Assembly (NCBI GenBank): GCA_025617745.1
Contig: CM046870.1
Location: 11,336,410-11,400,409 of the forward strand
From: Heliocidaris erythrogramma
Lineage: Eukaryota > Echinodermata > Echinoidea > Camarodonta > Echinometridae
DNA: 64,000 nt
Reading direction: 5' to 3'
Shown here: piece after piece, positions 35,305 to 47,168 of the stretch
How positions within the stretch are numbered: position 1 is the first letter of the stretch
How the letters are laid out: every line of letters starts with the position of its first letter
Program-made: the position numbers and the translations under genes
The notes under the pieces: model-generated
The model's database searches: none
Told to the model about the DNA's origin: nothing
The model's input: the letters and a program-made list of their open reading frames with translations, nothing else

Positions 35305-36599
35305 TGTTACAATGTCAAGTACTTATGTTTCCAGTCATTTATAAGACACAACTGGTATTAAATATTTAATCTAATTATAATTCAGTAATTTATAAAGACA
35401 TAACTGAAATTAATTTATATTACAATTAACATATTAGCTATACGATTTTGTAAGGGCAAGGGGGGGGGGGGTACTTGGAAATTTAAATTATCATCGATTC
35501 TTTCATAATCAATGTAGACCAAGGCAGGGTAGCATCAATTCATTTCCAGCATCTACTTCTTTGTTAATCCAGCATCTCATACCTTGGACATCATTCCTCT
35601 TCGTCTTAGGCGAGTACAGCAAAGCCCACTGTACGTCTTCTGACTCCCCAAGTCGCTCTGCCAAAAGCCCTCCCTCCGACACGCAACTTTATACCTATTT
35701 ATCAACATATTGCGGACGTCGGGGAAAGCCGACGCGAAGCGACCAAGAGCGCTCACACACATCGGCGCGGAATGTACGCAATTTCAATTTGTGCTAGATT
35801 GCCAACAAATTTCCTTATTTCCAATAAACGAAATTCTTATCCAAAAATAGACTATACCAATCTGGAGGAGTGTTACATTTTGCATGAAGTGATATAAATC
35901 ATTTCACAATCCGAATCTTATTAGTGTGTTTGAAACCAAAAACAATCACAAAAATCCGCCCTCGCAAGATCTGTGTGCATTCTCTTGATGCTCGCTCGGT
36001 GAATCCGTGAGACGACACAAATTTATAAAACCACGAGATTAAATTGCTTATTGTGCAACCAATTCATTACAAATACCCAAACGGAATATCGGTTGCATTG
36101 GACATATATAATTTGCATTGCATAAACAGTAATTCATTCCTTTTTTATGTTATATAAATTAGAAAGAATGAAAGAAAAACATCTTAGATCAAAATCTAAG
36201 GATCGCTGCGCTGTATGCTAATAAGCCTGAAATTCGCGACCAAGGATCTTACATTCCAAAAGCGCTGAAATTCGCGTCGAAATACTGCGCGTAATTTAGC
36301 GTTTTGTAAACAATTGAATTCGCATTGTTATTATTATTATTATTATTATGCTGAAGCCTACAGCAACGGAGAATGGTCGTTGGTAGTTCCAGCTTCTTTC
36401 AACACAATATTAGAGAATAATTCTACGAACCTTGTTCGGCATCCTGACCTGGTGATGATTTTTGAGCAAAGATCACGAGCAGCAATTTATCGTGTGAAAG
36501 TGTTAAAGTGTTAAATACAGTAGCCGTAAAGAGACAAATATATTACAAAAATAGGCTTAAGAATTAGAACCTTAGTCTGTAATTACGAGGATCGTTACA
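35305..36599 (-). repeat. Putative LTR, right arm (mirror copy)
   Basis: Reverse complement of the left-arm LTR with the same termini and the mirrored primer-site candidate. Confidence 0.45.
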
Positions 36600-36603
36600 G
36601 TAC

Positions 36604-38860
36604 TATCCATAATATCAAATTCAACTTTGACCTTGAATTGACCCCTTATGGCAATGAATGAATGATCTCCCAGTCAGAGATAAACAGGTAACAAATTTGA
36701 CCTTCATTTCGCCTATAGGACCTAAACGTGACCTTAGCTTGTAAAAATGAGTTCTACGTTCCTCGAAACCCCTATATACGTACATCATACACTTTGTAGT
36801 TCAAAAGTTGGTTTCAATATGGCTACCAGGCGCCATTTTGGATTCATACAAATTTTGAAAATTGCTCAAGGTTGAAATTGTTCTAGGACCACATATAGGC
36901 CTAATCACATTCACCTAAAAAAACCTTTGGGCAACAAAGCTGAAATTGTTCTAGGACCACATATGATCACCTTCAGCAAAAATAAAAATAAATAAATAAA
37001 TAACAAAAATCAATGTACAAAACTTTTCTAGATGCATGAAATGTCAAGCCAACTAATTCATAATCTGATAATATTGTTCAGAACCTGAATCAGGTAGATT
37101 TTCTTTGTTAAAATGTCCATATATTTAATGCTCTTGCGATTTATTTTTGCAGAATCGAATCGCAGTCGATCGTAAAGTGTCCAATGGGCTTTTACCCTTT
37201 AAAGCTTTAAACCTTTAAAGCTTACATTTAACGTACGTCATGTTTACAGATGCTAACGTTAAACAGTTTTTACCAAAATCTGGAACAAATTAATTTTGCA
37301 TGCCATTTTCAATATGTTTGTTCTTTCTGTGAAGCGTGTATGGATTAATGCCATCATCAGGTATCATTTAATTGCATAATAATTCTACTTTATGAAGAAC
37401 AAGAAATTACAACCATTCATAACGCAATTCTTTCACAATGACCGTTTGTTTCGGTTTCTTTTTTTTGGGGGGGGGGGGGGGGGGGACGCACTGTATGACA
37501 TCACACATTGGGATCGCGTTACCCAATACGAGGATCTCCATATCATTAGTGATCTCAACTTTCCCAAAGTTCACATCTTCCTCGTTGTCCGATTTACCTT
37601 TCTGACTTTTCTAATATCATTCAAGCCCATTTCTAAGAAGGGGTTGATCAATTTCCGTTTATATTATTTAAAATGAATCCGGGGGGGGGGGGGGGGGGTT
37701 CATTCCCATTACTATAAGTCGTTTTAAGCGGTTTTACGATATTTTATATCAATGCTTATTATGCATCTGTTCACACCAACCTAAAAAATACACACACACA
37801 CACCCACACACACCTGCACACACATACACAGACACTCCCATACAAAATAAGCGTATCTTTTCGAAGTCACATAACAATTATATTGACCTCATTGTTAGCC
37901 CTAAATTATACAGTTCCTTTATTTATGTTTTTAAGCGTTTTATTGTAATACAGTTATCATTCCCCAGTTCATGATTGACTTTCACCCGTTTTATTTTAAT
38001 TCTGATAGACGAAAGCTTCAAATGACAAAGCTCACAAACAAGTCAAATAAATATTTTTTAAAAACTACCACAGACTGAAGGTAATGTAATGGACTAATAA
38101 TCCAATGACCCCCAAATACTTTCGTCCCTGCCCTTCAGTCATTTGACCTTCAGACATAGCTCGAACTTTGTTTAGGGCTAACCATCTTTTGCCGTCATTG
38201 TGTTCATTAAAACTACGTATACTAACACATCATACCGTATCATTTAATAATTCATTATGATAAAATTAATCAGTCAATGTAACATAATCATTTATATGCT
38301 CAACATGATACTTACAGTTTTTAAGAAAAGAATTTGACCGTCAAACGTTGAGAAATATCAAAGAAACAAGCCACAGCGTCGTAAGTGTAAGCCGTTTCTG
38401 AATTAGAGAAAATGAATGTTACGTTGATGAAACAGATCACACAACATGTGAAACGATACGTATGCTAAGACGTTAATACAAATTATGTATTCAGTATCGA
38501 CCCATATCCTTCCTTGCTGCTGGTAGTTGAACTTAATATCCACATCCTGGACAATTTGTGTAACAGGATGAGGGAGGAAGTAAGGGAGAGAGCAAATGAA
38601 AGAGTATACGAGGGCAGAAATTAGAAATGTATAGAATAAATAGGGAAACTACGCTGAAAGAAAAAAACAAAAGACTATTTACCCTGTGAAGAACAATTTG
38701 GCCATTGCATAAGTTTTCTTGTTTTTCTGAGTTTTCAGCTGTCTTTGCCATTTGCAAAGGCAGATCCATGATAGGCAGAAAGGGGGAGGGGTATTGTTTT
38801 GTTTTGTTTTTCTTCAAAAGAGTGTCCCGCGGGCCTATCATGAATCGGTTAATATTACTG
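36604..38860. other. No gene; G runs and (CA)n
   Basis: G runs near 37468-37485 and 37681-37698, and an interrupted CA microsatellite at about 37790-37830. ORFs near 37.4 and 38.6 kb are not supported by family resemblance or splice signals. Confidence 0.45.
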
Positions 38861-39115
38861 GAGCACCGTAGTATACTGGTTCATTTACTTGACTCTGAAT
38901 CATACAGATTAAGGGTTCGAATCCCTGCCTGTGTGTGTATATTAGACGTATTTTATCTACAGTTGTTTCTATCGACTCGGGTACTCAATTGGTACCTGGC
39001 AGGATTTGAAAAACACTCTGTGCTGATAACGGCTGCGGGAAGAATCAGTCTAAAACACCTTGAGATCGCGAAGCGTATCTTGCACTATACATGTACAAAA
39101 ACTTGAACGCCATGT
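38861..39115 (+). mobile_element. tRNA-derived SINE
   Basis: The head resembles a tRNA promoter region: GAGCACCGTAGTATACTGGT as a box A-like block and a perfect box B, GGTTCGAATCC (38914-38924). A tRNA-unrelated body (CGGCTGCGGGAAGAATCAG, CACCTTGAGATCGCGAAG) and an A-rich ACAAAAA tail follow. It does not fold as a working tRNA (no matching acceptor strand), so it is a SINE rather than a tRNA gene. Confidence 0.7.
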
Positions 39116-39344
39116 ACAAAAAATATTAAGACAATTAATAAGAGAAGTCATTTCCTTGTTTAGGGAGAGTTAGGTTATCAATGCCTATAATGTTAGCTCG
39201 CTTATGAAGTAAAGTGAGCAGTGGCGTAGCCAGGATTTCATTTCAGGGGGTGGGTAAAGAGGGGGGGGGGGGGGATTTTCCTCCTCCCGCAGGAAGCGTG
39301 TGTGTGTGTGTAATTGGGTTTTTACAGACGTATAACAATTAGAA

Positions 39345-39420
39345 TTGAATTAATTCAAGTTCTTAAATGCTGAAAAAACAAAAACTCGTGTGGATATAAC
39401 ATTGGATTTAATGTACTTAA
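39345..39420 (+). pseudogene. Host LINE, fragment 1 (RT upstream region)
   Basis: Frame near 39390 reads GYNIGFNVLK, which continues as QIIHAIVKPLVYIFNMSL after the TTAA element. This is the standard lead-in to CR1/L2-type reverse transcriptase. 5'-truncated or lost upstream. Confidence 0.65.
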
Positions 39421-39707
39421 AGGGATAATCAATCGCAGATTGTGGACGTTTTTATGCCGCGAGAGGGCACCGTCTTCGTTACCTGATCATGCCGTTGTCC
39501 CTTGGGGTTCAATCTTCGGACAGACTAGTCATGTGCAACATGCACGTTCCGCCTGAGCTCGAGCTCTCGTGCGAGATTCGGTCGGCTTCGTGCAGTCCGA
39601 AATATAATCCCAGTAGTCTAACAGACGCGTTCTACGCACAAACTTTGTGTACGAATGGGGTTTACGCAATCCTGACTTTCCCCACAGCCGCCTGGGTGCG
39701 TATCCCT
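39421..39707. mobile_element. Small TTAA element, 287 bp, inside LINE
   Basis: Ends AGGGATA...TATCCCT, flanked by TTAA (39417-39420, 39708-39711). Removing it with one TTAA joins the LINE frame (NVLK-QIIHAI). Termini starting AGG with TTAA targets fit the Kolobok or piggyBac groups. No ORF of its own is credible. Confidence 0.75.
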
Positions 39708-39900
39708 TTAAGCAGATTATTCATGCCATTGTCAAACCTTTGGTGTATATTTTCAATATGTCACTGTCAACCAAGTAAACTTAAAATTGCTAAGATTATA
39801 ACAATTTATAAAAAAGACGATTGTCATTTATTTCAAAATTATCATCCAATATCTTTGCTACCTTGTATATCGAAATTATTAGAAAAATGTGTTTATTTTA
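39708..39900 (+). pseudogene. Host LINE, fragment 2 (RT motifs 0-1)
   Basis: Reads IHAIVKPLVYIFNMSLST, then after a frameshift KLKIAKIITIYKKDD, NYHPISLLPCISKLLEKCVY. YHPISLLPCISKLLEK is a classic LINE reverse-transcriptase block. It stops abruptly where the second LINE begins and continues at 41528. Confidence 0.8.
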
Positions 39901-41527
39901 TTTTATTATGCAAACTCTGTTATCATGGAATTCGTGGAAAGGCCTTGGACTGGTTCAAGAGTTACCTATCTAACAGGAAACAATTTGATGCTACTAATGG
40001 ACACGAATCTAGTCTCAGAGACATTTCATGTGGTGTTCCACAGGATCATTATTGGGCCCACTCCTTTTTATTCTTTATATTAATGACTTCCCCAATACAT
40101 CAAACTTGCTATCTTTTATCCTATTTGCTGATGACTCGAACATATTTTTTTCACATCGCGATCCCCAGATCCTTTTTGACACCGTTAATAATGAATTGAA
40201 ATTCGTTCAAGATTGGATAAATGCAAATAAGTTATCTTTAAATGTTACAAAAACTCAATATATGGTGTTTAATAATAATAACAACCAAGTAAATCCTCTT
40301 CCCGGTCACATAATAATTAATAATGTCAATTTACAACGACCGAATGTACCAAATTTCTTGGTCTGTATATTGATAGTGATCTTTCGTGGAAATCCCACAT
40401 TAATTATTTGTGTAAATTACTCTCGAGAAATACTGGCATTCTTTATAAACTTAAAGACCCTTTTCCCACCAATATTCTGCAAACATTGTATGGTACTTTG
40501 ATAAACTCAAATATATATTATGGCATTCTCGCGTGGGAAATGGCACATTACTTCTTCTTGATAGAATTCTTTACATCCAAAAACGCGCTATAAGAATAGT
40601 CAACCGGAAACCATTTCTTGCTCATACAAATGAATTATTCTTCTCAAACAAAGTATTCAAAATAACTGAATTGTTTTTGTTCAATGTTGGTGTTTTTATG
40701 TATAAATTATCCTCAGACGACCTCCTGATGTATTTTCAACCTTGTTCATGAGAAATGATTTTCTCCATACTTATCCAACTCGACAAAGTCACTCCTATCA
40801 TCTTCCAAGAACAAGAACAGTATTCGCCCAGAAAACAATCAAGTATAACGGACCTAAATTCTGGAACGAACTTCCAAGTGAACTCATCACTAGCCCTTCA
40901 CTATACAGTTTTAAAAATAGACTGAAATCTTTCTTGTTACAAAAATATAACGTATAATACTACTTATACTTTGCAACCATAATAACATCATTCGTACAAT
41001 TAAACACCCTTTCACTCATCAGCGTTCAGGCAGATTTAAGATTTAAGCTGATACTATTTTTTGTTTTTATTAGTCTTCAACTTGTAATAACCGGTTAGAT
41101 GCTCATTAAATCAAATATGGTACTGTATTATTATTATTTTATTTTTAGTAATAACTTGGCAGAATTTGAATTTCAAGTTTACTAAGCATATTGTTACAAG
41201 TATATTTGAAATACACTTCATTGCTTTAGGATGCACTCCAGCTCAGTAGGAACCAACTTTCACTTTACAAGCCTTGCTTTTTAGTTGGTTCCTACACATT
41301 TTACTGTTTATTTCGGTATGGACTTATATATTTGTTTAAATTATACACTTGATTTGTGCATTGTATACTTTAATGAATATTTTACTATTCTTACCTTGTC
41401 CTTTATGTATATGCTTGAACTGTATGTGAAAAATTATTCTTCGTCCAGACGTGACACCTTTGTATATTTTCGTTGTGAAATGTGACAAATAAATTCAATA
41501 TTCAATTCAATAAAAATTCAATTCAAT
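39900..41527 (+). pseudogene. Second CR1/L2-like LINE inserted into the first
   Basis: Starts within RT (GIRGKALDWFKSYLSNRKQF), then GVPQ, GSLLGPLLFILYIND, the catalytic FADD motif (usual form [FY]xDD) in LFADDSNIFF, INANKLSLNVTKTQYMVFN, later LYIQKRAIRIV and FWNELPSEL...FKNRLKSFLL, the normal C-terminus. Several frameshifts break it. The 3' UTR ends in an ATTCA-type repeated tail (41487-41527). A TTTAT-like duplication at both junctions and a sharp 5' truncation are what target-primed reverse transcription leaves. Confidence 0.8.
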
Positions 41528-41623
41528 TTATAATCGGTTGTATGATTTCCTTTCCAAAAATAATATACTTTCTGATTGTCAATTTGGATTTCCGGCGTAA
41601 TCATTCTACAACTCATGCTTTAA
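41528..41623 (+). pseudogene. Host LINE, fragment 3 (RT)
   Basis: Reads NRLYDFLSKNNILSDCQFGF and, after a small lesion, HAL. It continues LLEKCVY of fragment 2 and ends at the TTAA where the 5.5 kb element starts. Confidence 0.8.
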
Positions 41624-41849
41624 GGACGTTCCCTAGTTAAAGTCAAATCCATGTCAGTTTCACCAAATTTTGCACACAGTTACTTTGGTCCATGAGAAGC
41701 CCCAATATGCATAGAAAAGTATAGGTCCATGTGCTTACTTTTTTTCTATGGGACACTGAAGTGTGCCATGATTGGGTGTCGGGTAGAATGACGTCAACGC
41801 AGGTTTTTGGCCATTGATAGACCTCAGAATTCGTAATATCATATACAAA

Positions 41850-43980
41850 TCCCCATTATTCTGTCAAAATCCATGTCAGATTCGTAAATATATCCAGATT
41901 TGTAGAGAATAGTATACTGCAGAAGGAGAAAGTTTAAAAAAAAAGGGGTCCAGGCACTCGTTTTTATGCTAGCAGCGCCCTCAGGTGGCGGAAAAAGTAA
42001 AAAACTAGCAAAACTAGTGAAAACTGGCTGAGAACCTGTGTCGGAAGGGGATGGGTTCGTAATAACTCTACTGTATATTTAAAATCCATGCCAGATTCCT
42101 AAATTTTTCCAGATTTGTAGAGAATTGTATACTGCAGAAAGGGAAAGTTTTAAAAAGGGGGGTCCATGCACTCGTTTTTGTGCTGGCAGCAACTTTAGGT
42201 GGCGGAAAAAGTCAAAAACTCGCAAAACTAGTGGAAACTGTGCATGGCAGGCTGGGAACCTGTCTAGGAAGGGGATGGGTTCGTAATAACTCTACTGTAT
42301 ATTTAAAATCCATGCCAGATTCGTAAATTTTTCCAGATTTGTAGAGAATTGTATACTGCAGAAGAAGAAAGTTTTAAAAATGGGGGTCCATGCACTCGTT
42401 TTTGTGCTAGCAGCGCCCTCAGTTGGCGGAAAAATTCAAAAACTCGCAAAACTAGTGAAAACTGTGATTGGCAGGATGGGAACCTGTCTAGGAAGGGGAT
42501 GGGTTCGTAATAACTCTACTGTATATTTAAAATCCATGCCAGATTCGTAATTTTTTCCAGTTTTGTAGAGAATAGTATACTGCAGAAGGAGAACGTTTTA
42601 AAAAAGGGGGTCCATGCACTCGTTTTTGTGGTAGCAGCGCCCTCAGTTGGTGGAAAAATTTAAAAACTCGCAAAACTAGTGAAAACCGTGCATGGCAGGG
42701 TAAGAACCTGTGTCGGAAGGGGATGGGTTCGTAATAACTCTACTGTATATTTAAAATCCATGCCAGATTCCTAAATTTTTCCAGATTCGTAGAGAATTGT
42801 ATACTTCAGAAGGAGAAAGTTTTAAAAAAAAGGGGGGGGGGGGTCCATGCACTCGTTTTTGTGCTAGCAGCGCCCTCAGTTGGCGGAAAAATTCAAAAAC
42901 TCGCAAAACTAGTGAAAAATGTGCATGGCAGGATGGGAACCTGTGTCGGAAGGGGATGGGTTCGTAATAACTCTACTGTATATTTAAAATCCATGCCAGA
43001 TTCGTAAATTTTTTCCAGATTTGTAGAGCATTGTATACTGCAGAAGGAGAAAGTTTAAAAAAGGGGGTCCATGCACTCGTTTTTGTGCTAGCAGCGCCGT
43101 CAGTTGGCGGAAAAATTCAAAAACTCGCAAAACTGGTGAAAAACGGGCATGGCAGGGTAAAGACCTGTGTCGGAAGGGGATGGGTTCGTAATAACTCTAC
43201 TGTATATTTAAAATCCATGGCAGATTCCTAAATTTTTCCAGATTCGTAGAGAATTGTATACTGCAGAAGGAGAAAGTTTAAAAAATGGGGGTCCATGCAC
43301 TCGTTTTTGTGCTAGCAGCGCCCTCAGTTGATGGAAAAATTCAAAAACTCGCAAAACTGGTGAAAAACGGGCATGGCAGGGTAAAGACCTGTGTCGGAAG
43401 GGGATGGGTTCGTAATAACTCTACTGTATATTTAAAATCCATGCCAGATTCCTAAATTTTTCCAGATTCGTAGAGAATTGTATACTGCAGAAGGAGAAAG
43501 TTTTAAAAATGGGGGTCCATGCACTCGTTTTTGCGCTAGCAGCGCCTTCAGTTGGCGGAAAAATTCAAAAACTCGCAAAACTAGTGAAAACTGTGCATGG
43601 CAGGGTGGGAACCTGTCTAGGAAGCGGGAGGGATCGAAATAACCCTACGGTACATTCAAAATCCATGCCAGATTCGTAAATTTTTCCAGATTCGTAGAGA
43701 ACTGTATACTGCAGAAGAAGAAAGTTTATAAAAGGGGGTCCATGCGGTCGTTTTTGTGCTAGCAGCAGCTTTAGGTGGCGGAAAAGGTCAAAAACTCGCA
43801 AAACTAGCGAAAAATGTGCATGGCTGGATGGGAAACAGTGTAAGAAGAGGATGGGTTCGAAAAAACTCTACTGTACATTCAAAATTCATGTCATTTTCAC
43901 CAAAGTTTCCAGATTTCTAGAGAGAAGTATACTAAAGGAAGAGAGAGTTTGCAAAAGGGGGTCCATGTACTGGTTTTTGT
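41850..43980. repeat. 224-bp tandem array, about 9 copies
   Basis: Unit marker ATGGGTTCGTAATAACTC or a variant recurs at 42052, 42275, 42499, 42723, 42955, 43180, 43404, about 43630 and 43851, so the period is 222-232 bp. Each unit contains CCATGCACTCGTTTTTGTGC and TAGCAGCGCCCTCAGTTGG. The end units are more diverged. Confidence 0.93.
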
Positions 43981-44018
43981 GCTAGCAGCTATCTACTTGA
44001 TATAGTTATATACATTTA

Positions 44019-45662
44019 ACAACAAAATTATTCATACCCCTTGGAAAATTCTAGTTTTTTGCGTTTTTCCTAAAAATGAATGGTTAAATGAAGATACTTG
44101 CACATCACTTGAATACATTAAGTTATCATCTGCAAATGAATGCCGTTTCCGGTTTCACCTCATTTGCATAACAATAGAAAAGGTGAGTTATCCAAACTGG
44201 GCGATGTTCAAAATTATTCATACCCTTGGTGATTTATTGACTTTGTCAATCAGTATGAATCCGATCCTTGTGATTAATGCTTGTAATTCACTTTATTATA
44301 ATACACCGTCACAAGGCTTCCGGAGGGGTCTCTCCTGGGATATCAGGCCAGTACCTGTTCTCCAATGGCTCAATCTCCTTGAGGATGTGTCCACACATGC
44401 CTTCACCTCACCTTCAGGGAGTTCATTAGATTTCGTGTCCTACAGGTGATGCAGTTATCGACTTCATGATGACAGGACTATGATATTGAAATTTTCGGTC
44501 ATTTATTCCATGCATTTAAATGAAAATTCTGTATCTACTTATGAAGCAAAGCACCATTCCTGAAGAGCCCTTCCCTTTTGCACTGCCTGTGGGAGGGTTC
44601 ACCTTTATTCATTGGCCCCATTCTTAATCAGAGTGCTCAGGAAGGCCATGTTGGTGATATTAAAGTCATTTCATGACTCTAACGTCAGGTCACCATGAAT
44701 AACAGTATGTAACCTTTGAGTACCATACACATCCCACATTGAGTGTTACTGTATATCAGTCTTCATATGGTATATTCTTTGTATCTTTGGTATGAAAGCT
44801 ACAATCCTTGATATCAAAATGAATGTAAACCAAATTTATACCATATGCCCTCCATGCTACCAGCTGCAGTGTACAAAATGCTACCAGTTTGACAGTGCAC
44901 TGGAACATAAAGATCAGTATTTTAAGCTTCACTAGAGTACCCACTTGCAGGTGTCCATATCAAAAATGTGTCAATCAGTGTAACTGAATAAACTGATAAA
45001 ATTGGCACCATCCAACCTTTAGACAACTACCATGGCCTCCCTAAACATAATGGAGCAAAAGTATCAGGAAATACCTTCCCTTGACAGTGCAACAGTGAAT
45101 GCCTCTAGGGAAGTCTCTCCAGGAAGAGTGCTTTGTTTCAACTTAGATACAGAATTGTCATTAAAATGTAAGGAATATTAACGAAAATATCAATATCATA
45201 GTCCTATCCTCATGACGTCTAAAACTACACCACCTGCAAACACAAAATCTGCTTTAAATCCATCGAATCCCCTGAAGACCAGGTGATGGCATGTGTGGAC
45301 AACATCCTCAAGGAGATTGGGCCATTGGAGACCAGGTATTGGCCTGATATCTCAGTAGAGACCTCCAGAAGCATTGTGACAGTGTGAAGAAGTGTTACGA
45401 GCATTAATCACAAGGACTGGATTCATACTGATTGACAAAGTCAATAGATCACCAAGGGTATGAATAATTTTGAACATCACCCAGTTTGGATAATTCACCT
45501 TTTCTATTGTTATGCACATGAGGTGAAACCAGAAACAGCATTCATTTGCAGATGATAACTAAATGTATTCATGTGATGTGCAATTAAATTCAGTTAACCA
45601 TTCATTTTTAGGAAAAATGCAAAAAACTAGAATTTTCCAAGGGGTATGAATAATTTTGTTGT
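44019..45662. mobile_element. Tc1/mariner-like foldback element, 1644 bp
   Basis: Flanked by TA (44017-44018, 45663-45664). The arms are inverted copies for at least 430 bp and, more loosely, about 600 bp from each end: ACAACAAAATTATTCATACC at the tips, then AAAAATGAATGGTTAA, then GTGTCCACACATGCC/GGCATGTGTGGACA. The TATTCATACCC tip is common in Tc1-type elements. The arms appear to derive from element sequence duplicated into an inverted form, leaving no intact transposase. Confidence 0.85.
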
Positions 45663-47168
45663 TAACTGTATATATATATATAACTATATTTGATGTTATG
45701 TAAGTCATAATTCTAAGTAAGCTGTGACCTGCCTGTGTGTGTGTAAAGTTTCTCTTGAATGCAAATATCAATACATGTATTATGAAAGCAACTTTTTCGC
45801 TCGGTCGCTACGCCCCCTCACCAAGTAGTCATACGAAGAAAAATAGTCATTATATACTGCTGAAATTCTGTTTTATTAAAGCTGTTCCGTCTTATTAAGA
45901 AAAGAGAAAAATGTTTATTGATTCTCTAATATGCTTTGAAACATTCTCTTGGTGGCTGAGTTCCAATATTCTCCTAAGGATTTTAGCATGAATAGCCCCA
46001 TAGGCGTACGAGGCGGGGCTGCAGCGCCCCCGCATTTTGATAATACAATAATTTTGCAAGGTGCCCGAATATCCTCATATTTTGGGAGCGAGTTGCCTTA
46101 ATATCCTCAAATTAGTTAATTAGTGCCGCCCATGGGCCACTTGAGGCCCGTAGTTTTAAGTAATATTTTAAGTAATATCCTAGCTATCGGTATGATTACA
46201 GGTGTCAATATTTTTTCTCACTCGCTTCGCTCGCTCGCAATTAGCATATCATAATTATCTGTTCCCTGTCCTACCAAGGAGTTATCATTACATGTCCTAC
46301 CACGCATAATTTGAAAAATAGTCAAACCAAAGAGTTATCAAACAAAGAAAAATAAGGATAATAATATTATTTATGATACGGGGCTGTGTATTCTGAAATT
46401 CCTCCTCAGTCCTTAAATGGGCCATTTGGGTGTATGTGGAGGCGTATGAGACCTGGGATGGGGGTTGTAGCCCCCTCCCGAAAATATCAAAATTACCTGG
46501 CATTCGGGCACCCGAATGATCTCGTTGTACTTTTTATATCTTTTCTGAATTAGCACATTTTGATGACGAAATTACATTTCACGGTTCTAATGTGTCAATT
46601 TCTTTGGATTGCTTGCTTTGTTCGTTTTCGAGCAAGATACGCCAGTCCCATACATTTTTTGTATGTATGTGTAATATTCAGTGGCCCGCGACGTAATTTG
46701 GAGAATATTTCTGGGCATGCACCTGACAAAATGATTAAGAACCCAGGTCATAGACAAATGATTCTTCGGCATATAATTATTTGAATTTCTTTCTCCAGCT
46801 CTTTTTGTGTTAGTTTAGTGTACAAAAAAATTGATGGTGAATTCAAAAGGACAGCTATCTTTATTAGTTTTTTTCCTATACGACTAACTTTGCCAATAGA
46901 AAATTCATAAGGGGGCATCGAATGTTATCTTTCAGCTCAAGCTAGTTAATATTTGGTATATTTTTCGCAGGTACAGAATTATTGATTTCATCTATATTTG
47001 CCGGGTTCTTCTTACTTCGCACACTTGCATACCCATTATTAAGCATTGTTAAGCAGTGCGTATACATTGTCTTAACTGCGCGCAATACTCTCCCGGTGTT
47101 GTGATGACGTAACACAGCCAGCCAGAATGCGCAGCTGAGTTGCGCACAAACATAACTAGGGAACGTCC

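Larger units (their letters stand above)
33338..36599. mobile_element. Giant palindrome: two retroelement 5' ends head to head
   Basis: The left arm 33338-34962 and right arm 34981-36599 are almost exact reverse complements. The only differences I found are a 4-nt and a 2-nt length difference (near 34560 and in the C run at 34466-34479). The spacer is 18 nt. The outer ends read TG...CA and are flanked by GTAC on both sides (33334-33337, 36600-36603), the pattern left by a retroelement integrase. Each arm reads inward as a possible LTR (TG...ACA), a primer-binding-like TGGCGATAATTG, a leader with AATAAA-type sites, and an ATG (34886 and its mirror 35057) opening MSSDQEIQIPKPDVEVGGEG, cut off at the centre. 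The arms therefore look like a 5' LTR, leader and start of a gag-type frame. No pol genes are present. The element class is inferred; the palindrome and the GTAC flanks are seen directly. Confidence 0.85.
41624..47168. mobile_element. 5.5 kb TTAA element (Kolobok/piggyBac type) with nested repeats
   Basis: Perfect 16-bp inverted ends GGACGTTCCCTAGTTA, flanked by TTAA (41620-41623 and 47169-47172). Excision to one TTAA restores the LINE frame THAL-IDLQDKVILAIQ exactly, which proves the boundaries. No transposase was recognised. The interior holds a 224-bp tandem array (41850-43980), a Tc1/mariner-like foldback element (44019-45662), and GC-rich inverted pieces near 46.0 and 46.45 kb. Confidence 0.9.

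Noticed and set aside
33423..36514. Pairs of identical ORFs on opposite strands
   Set aside because: They are mirror images created by the giant palindrome, with no family match apart from the short ATG frame near the centre.
33338..36599. Palindrome as a pure assembly artefact
   Set aside because: Not excluded, but the TG/CA ends, the GTAC flanks on both sides, the 18-nt spacer and small arm differences are more than a simple read foldback would give.
38861..38935. tRNA gene
   Set aside because: Box B is perfect but there is no pairing acceptor stem, and a SINE body and tail follow.
38705..39106. 133-codon plus-strand ORF
   Set aside because: It runs through unrelated spacer and the SINE; the apparent protein is a translation of the SINE body.
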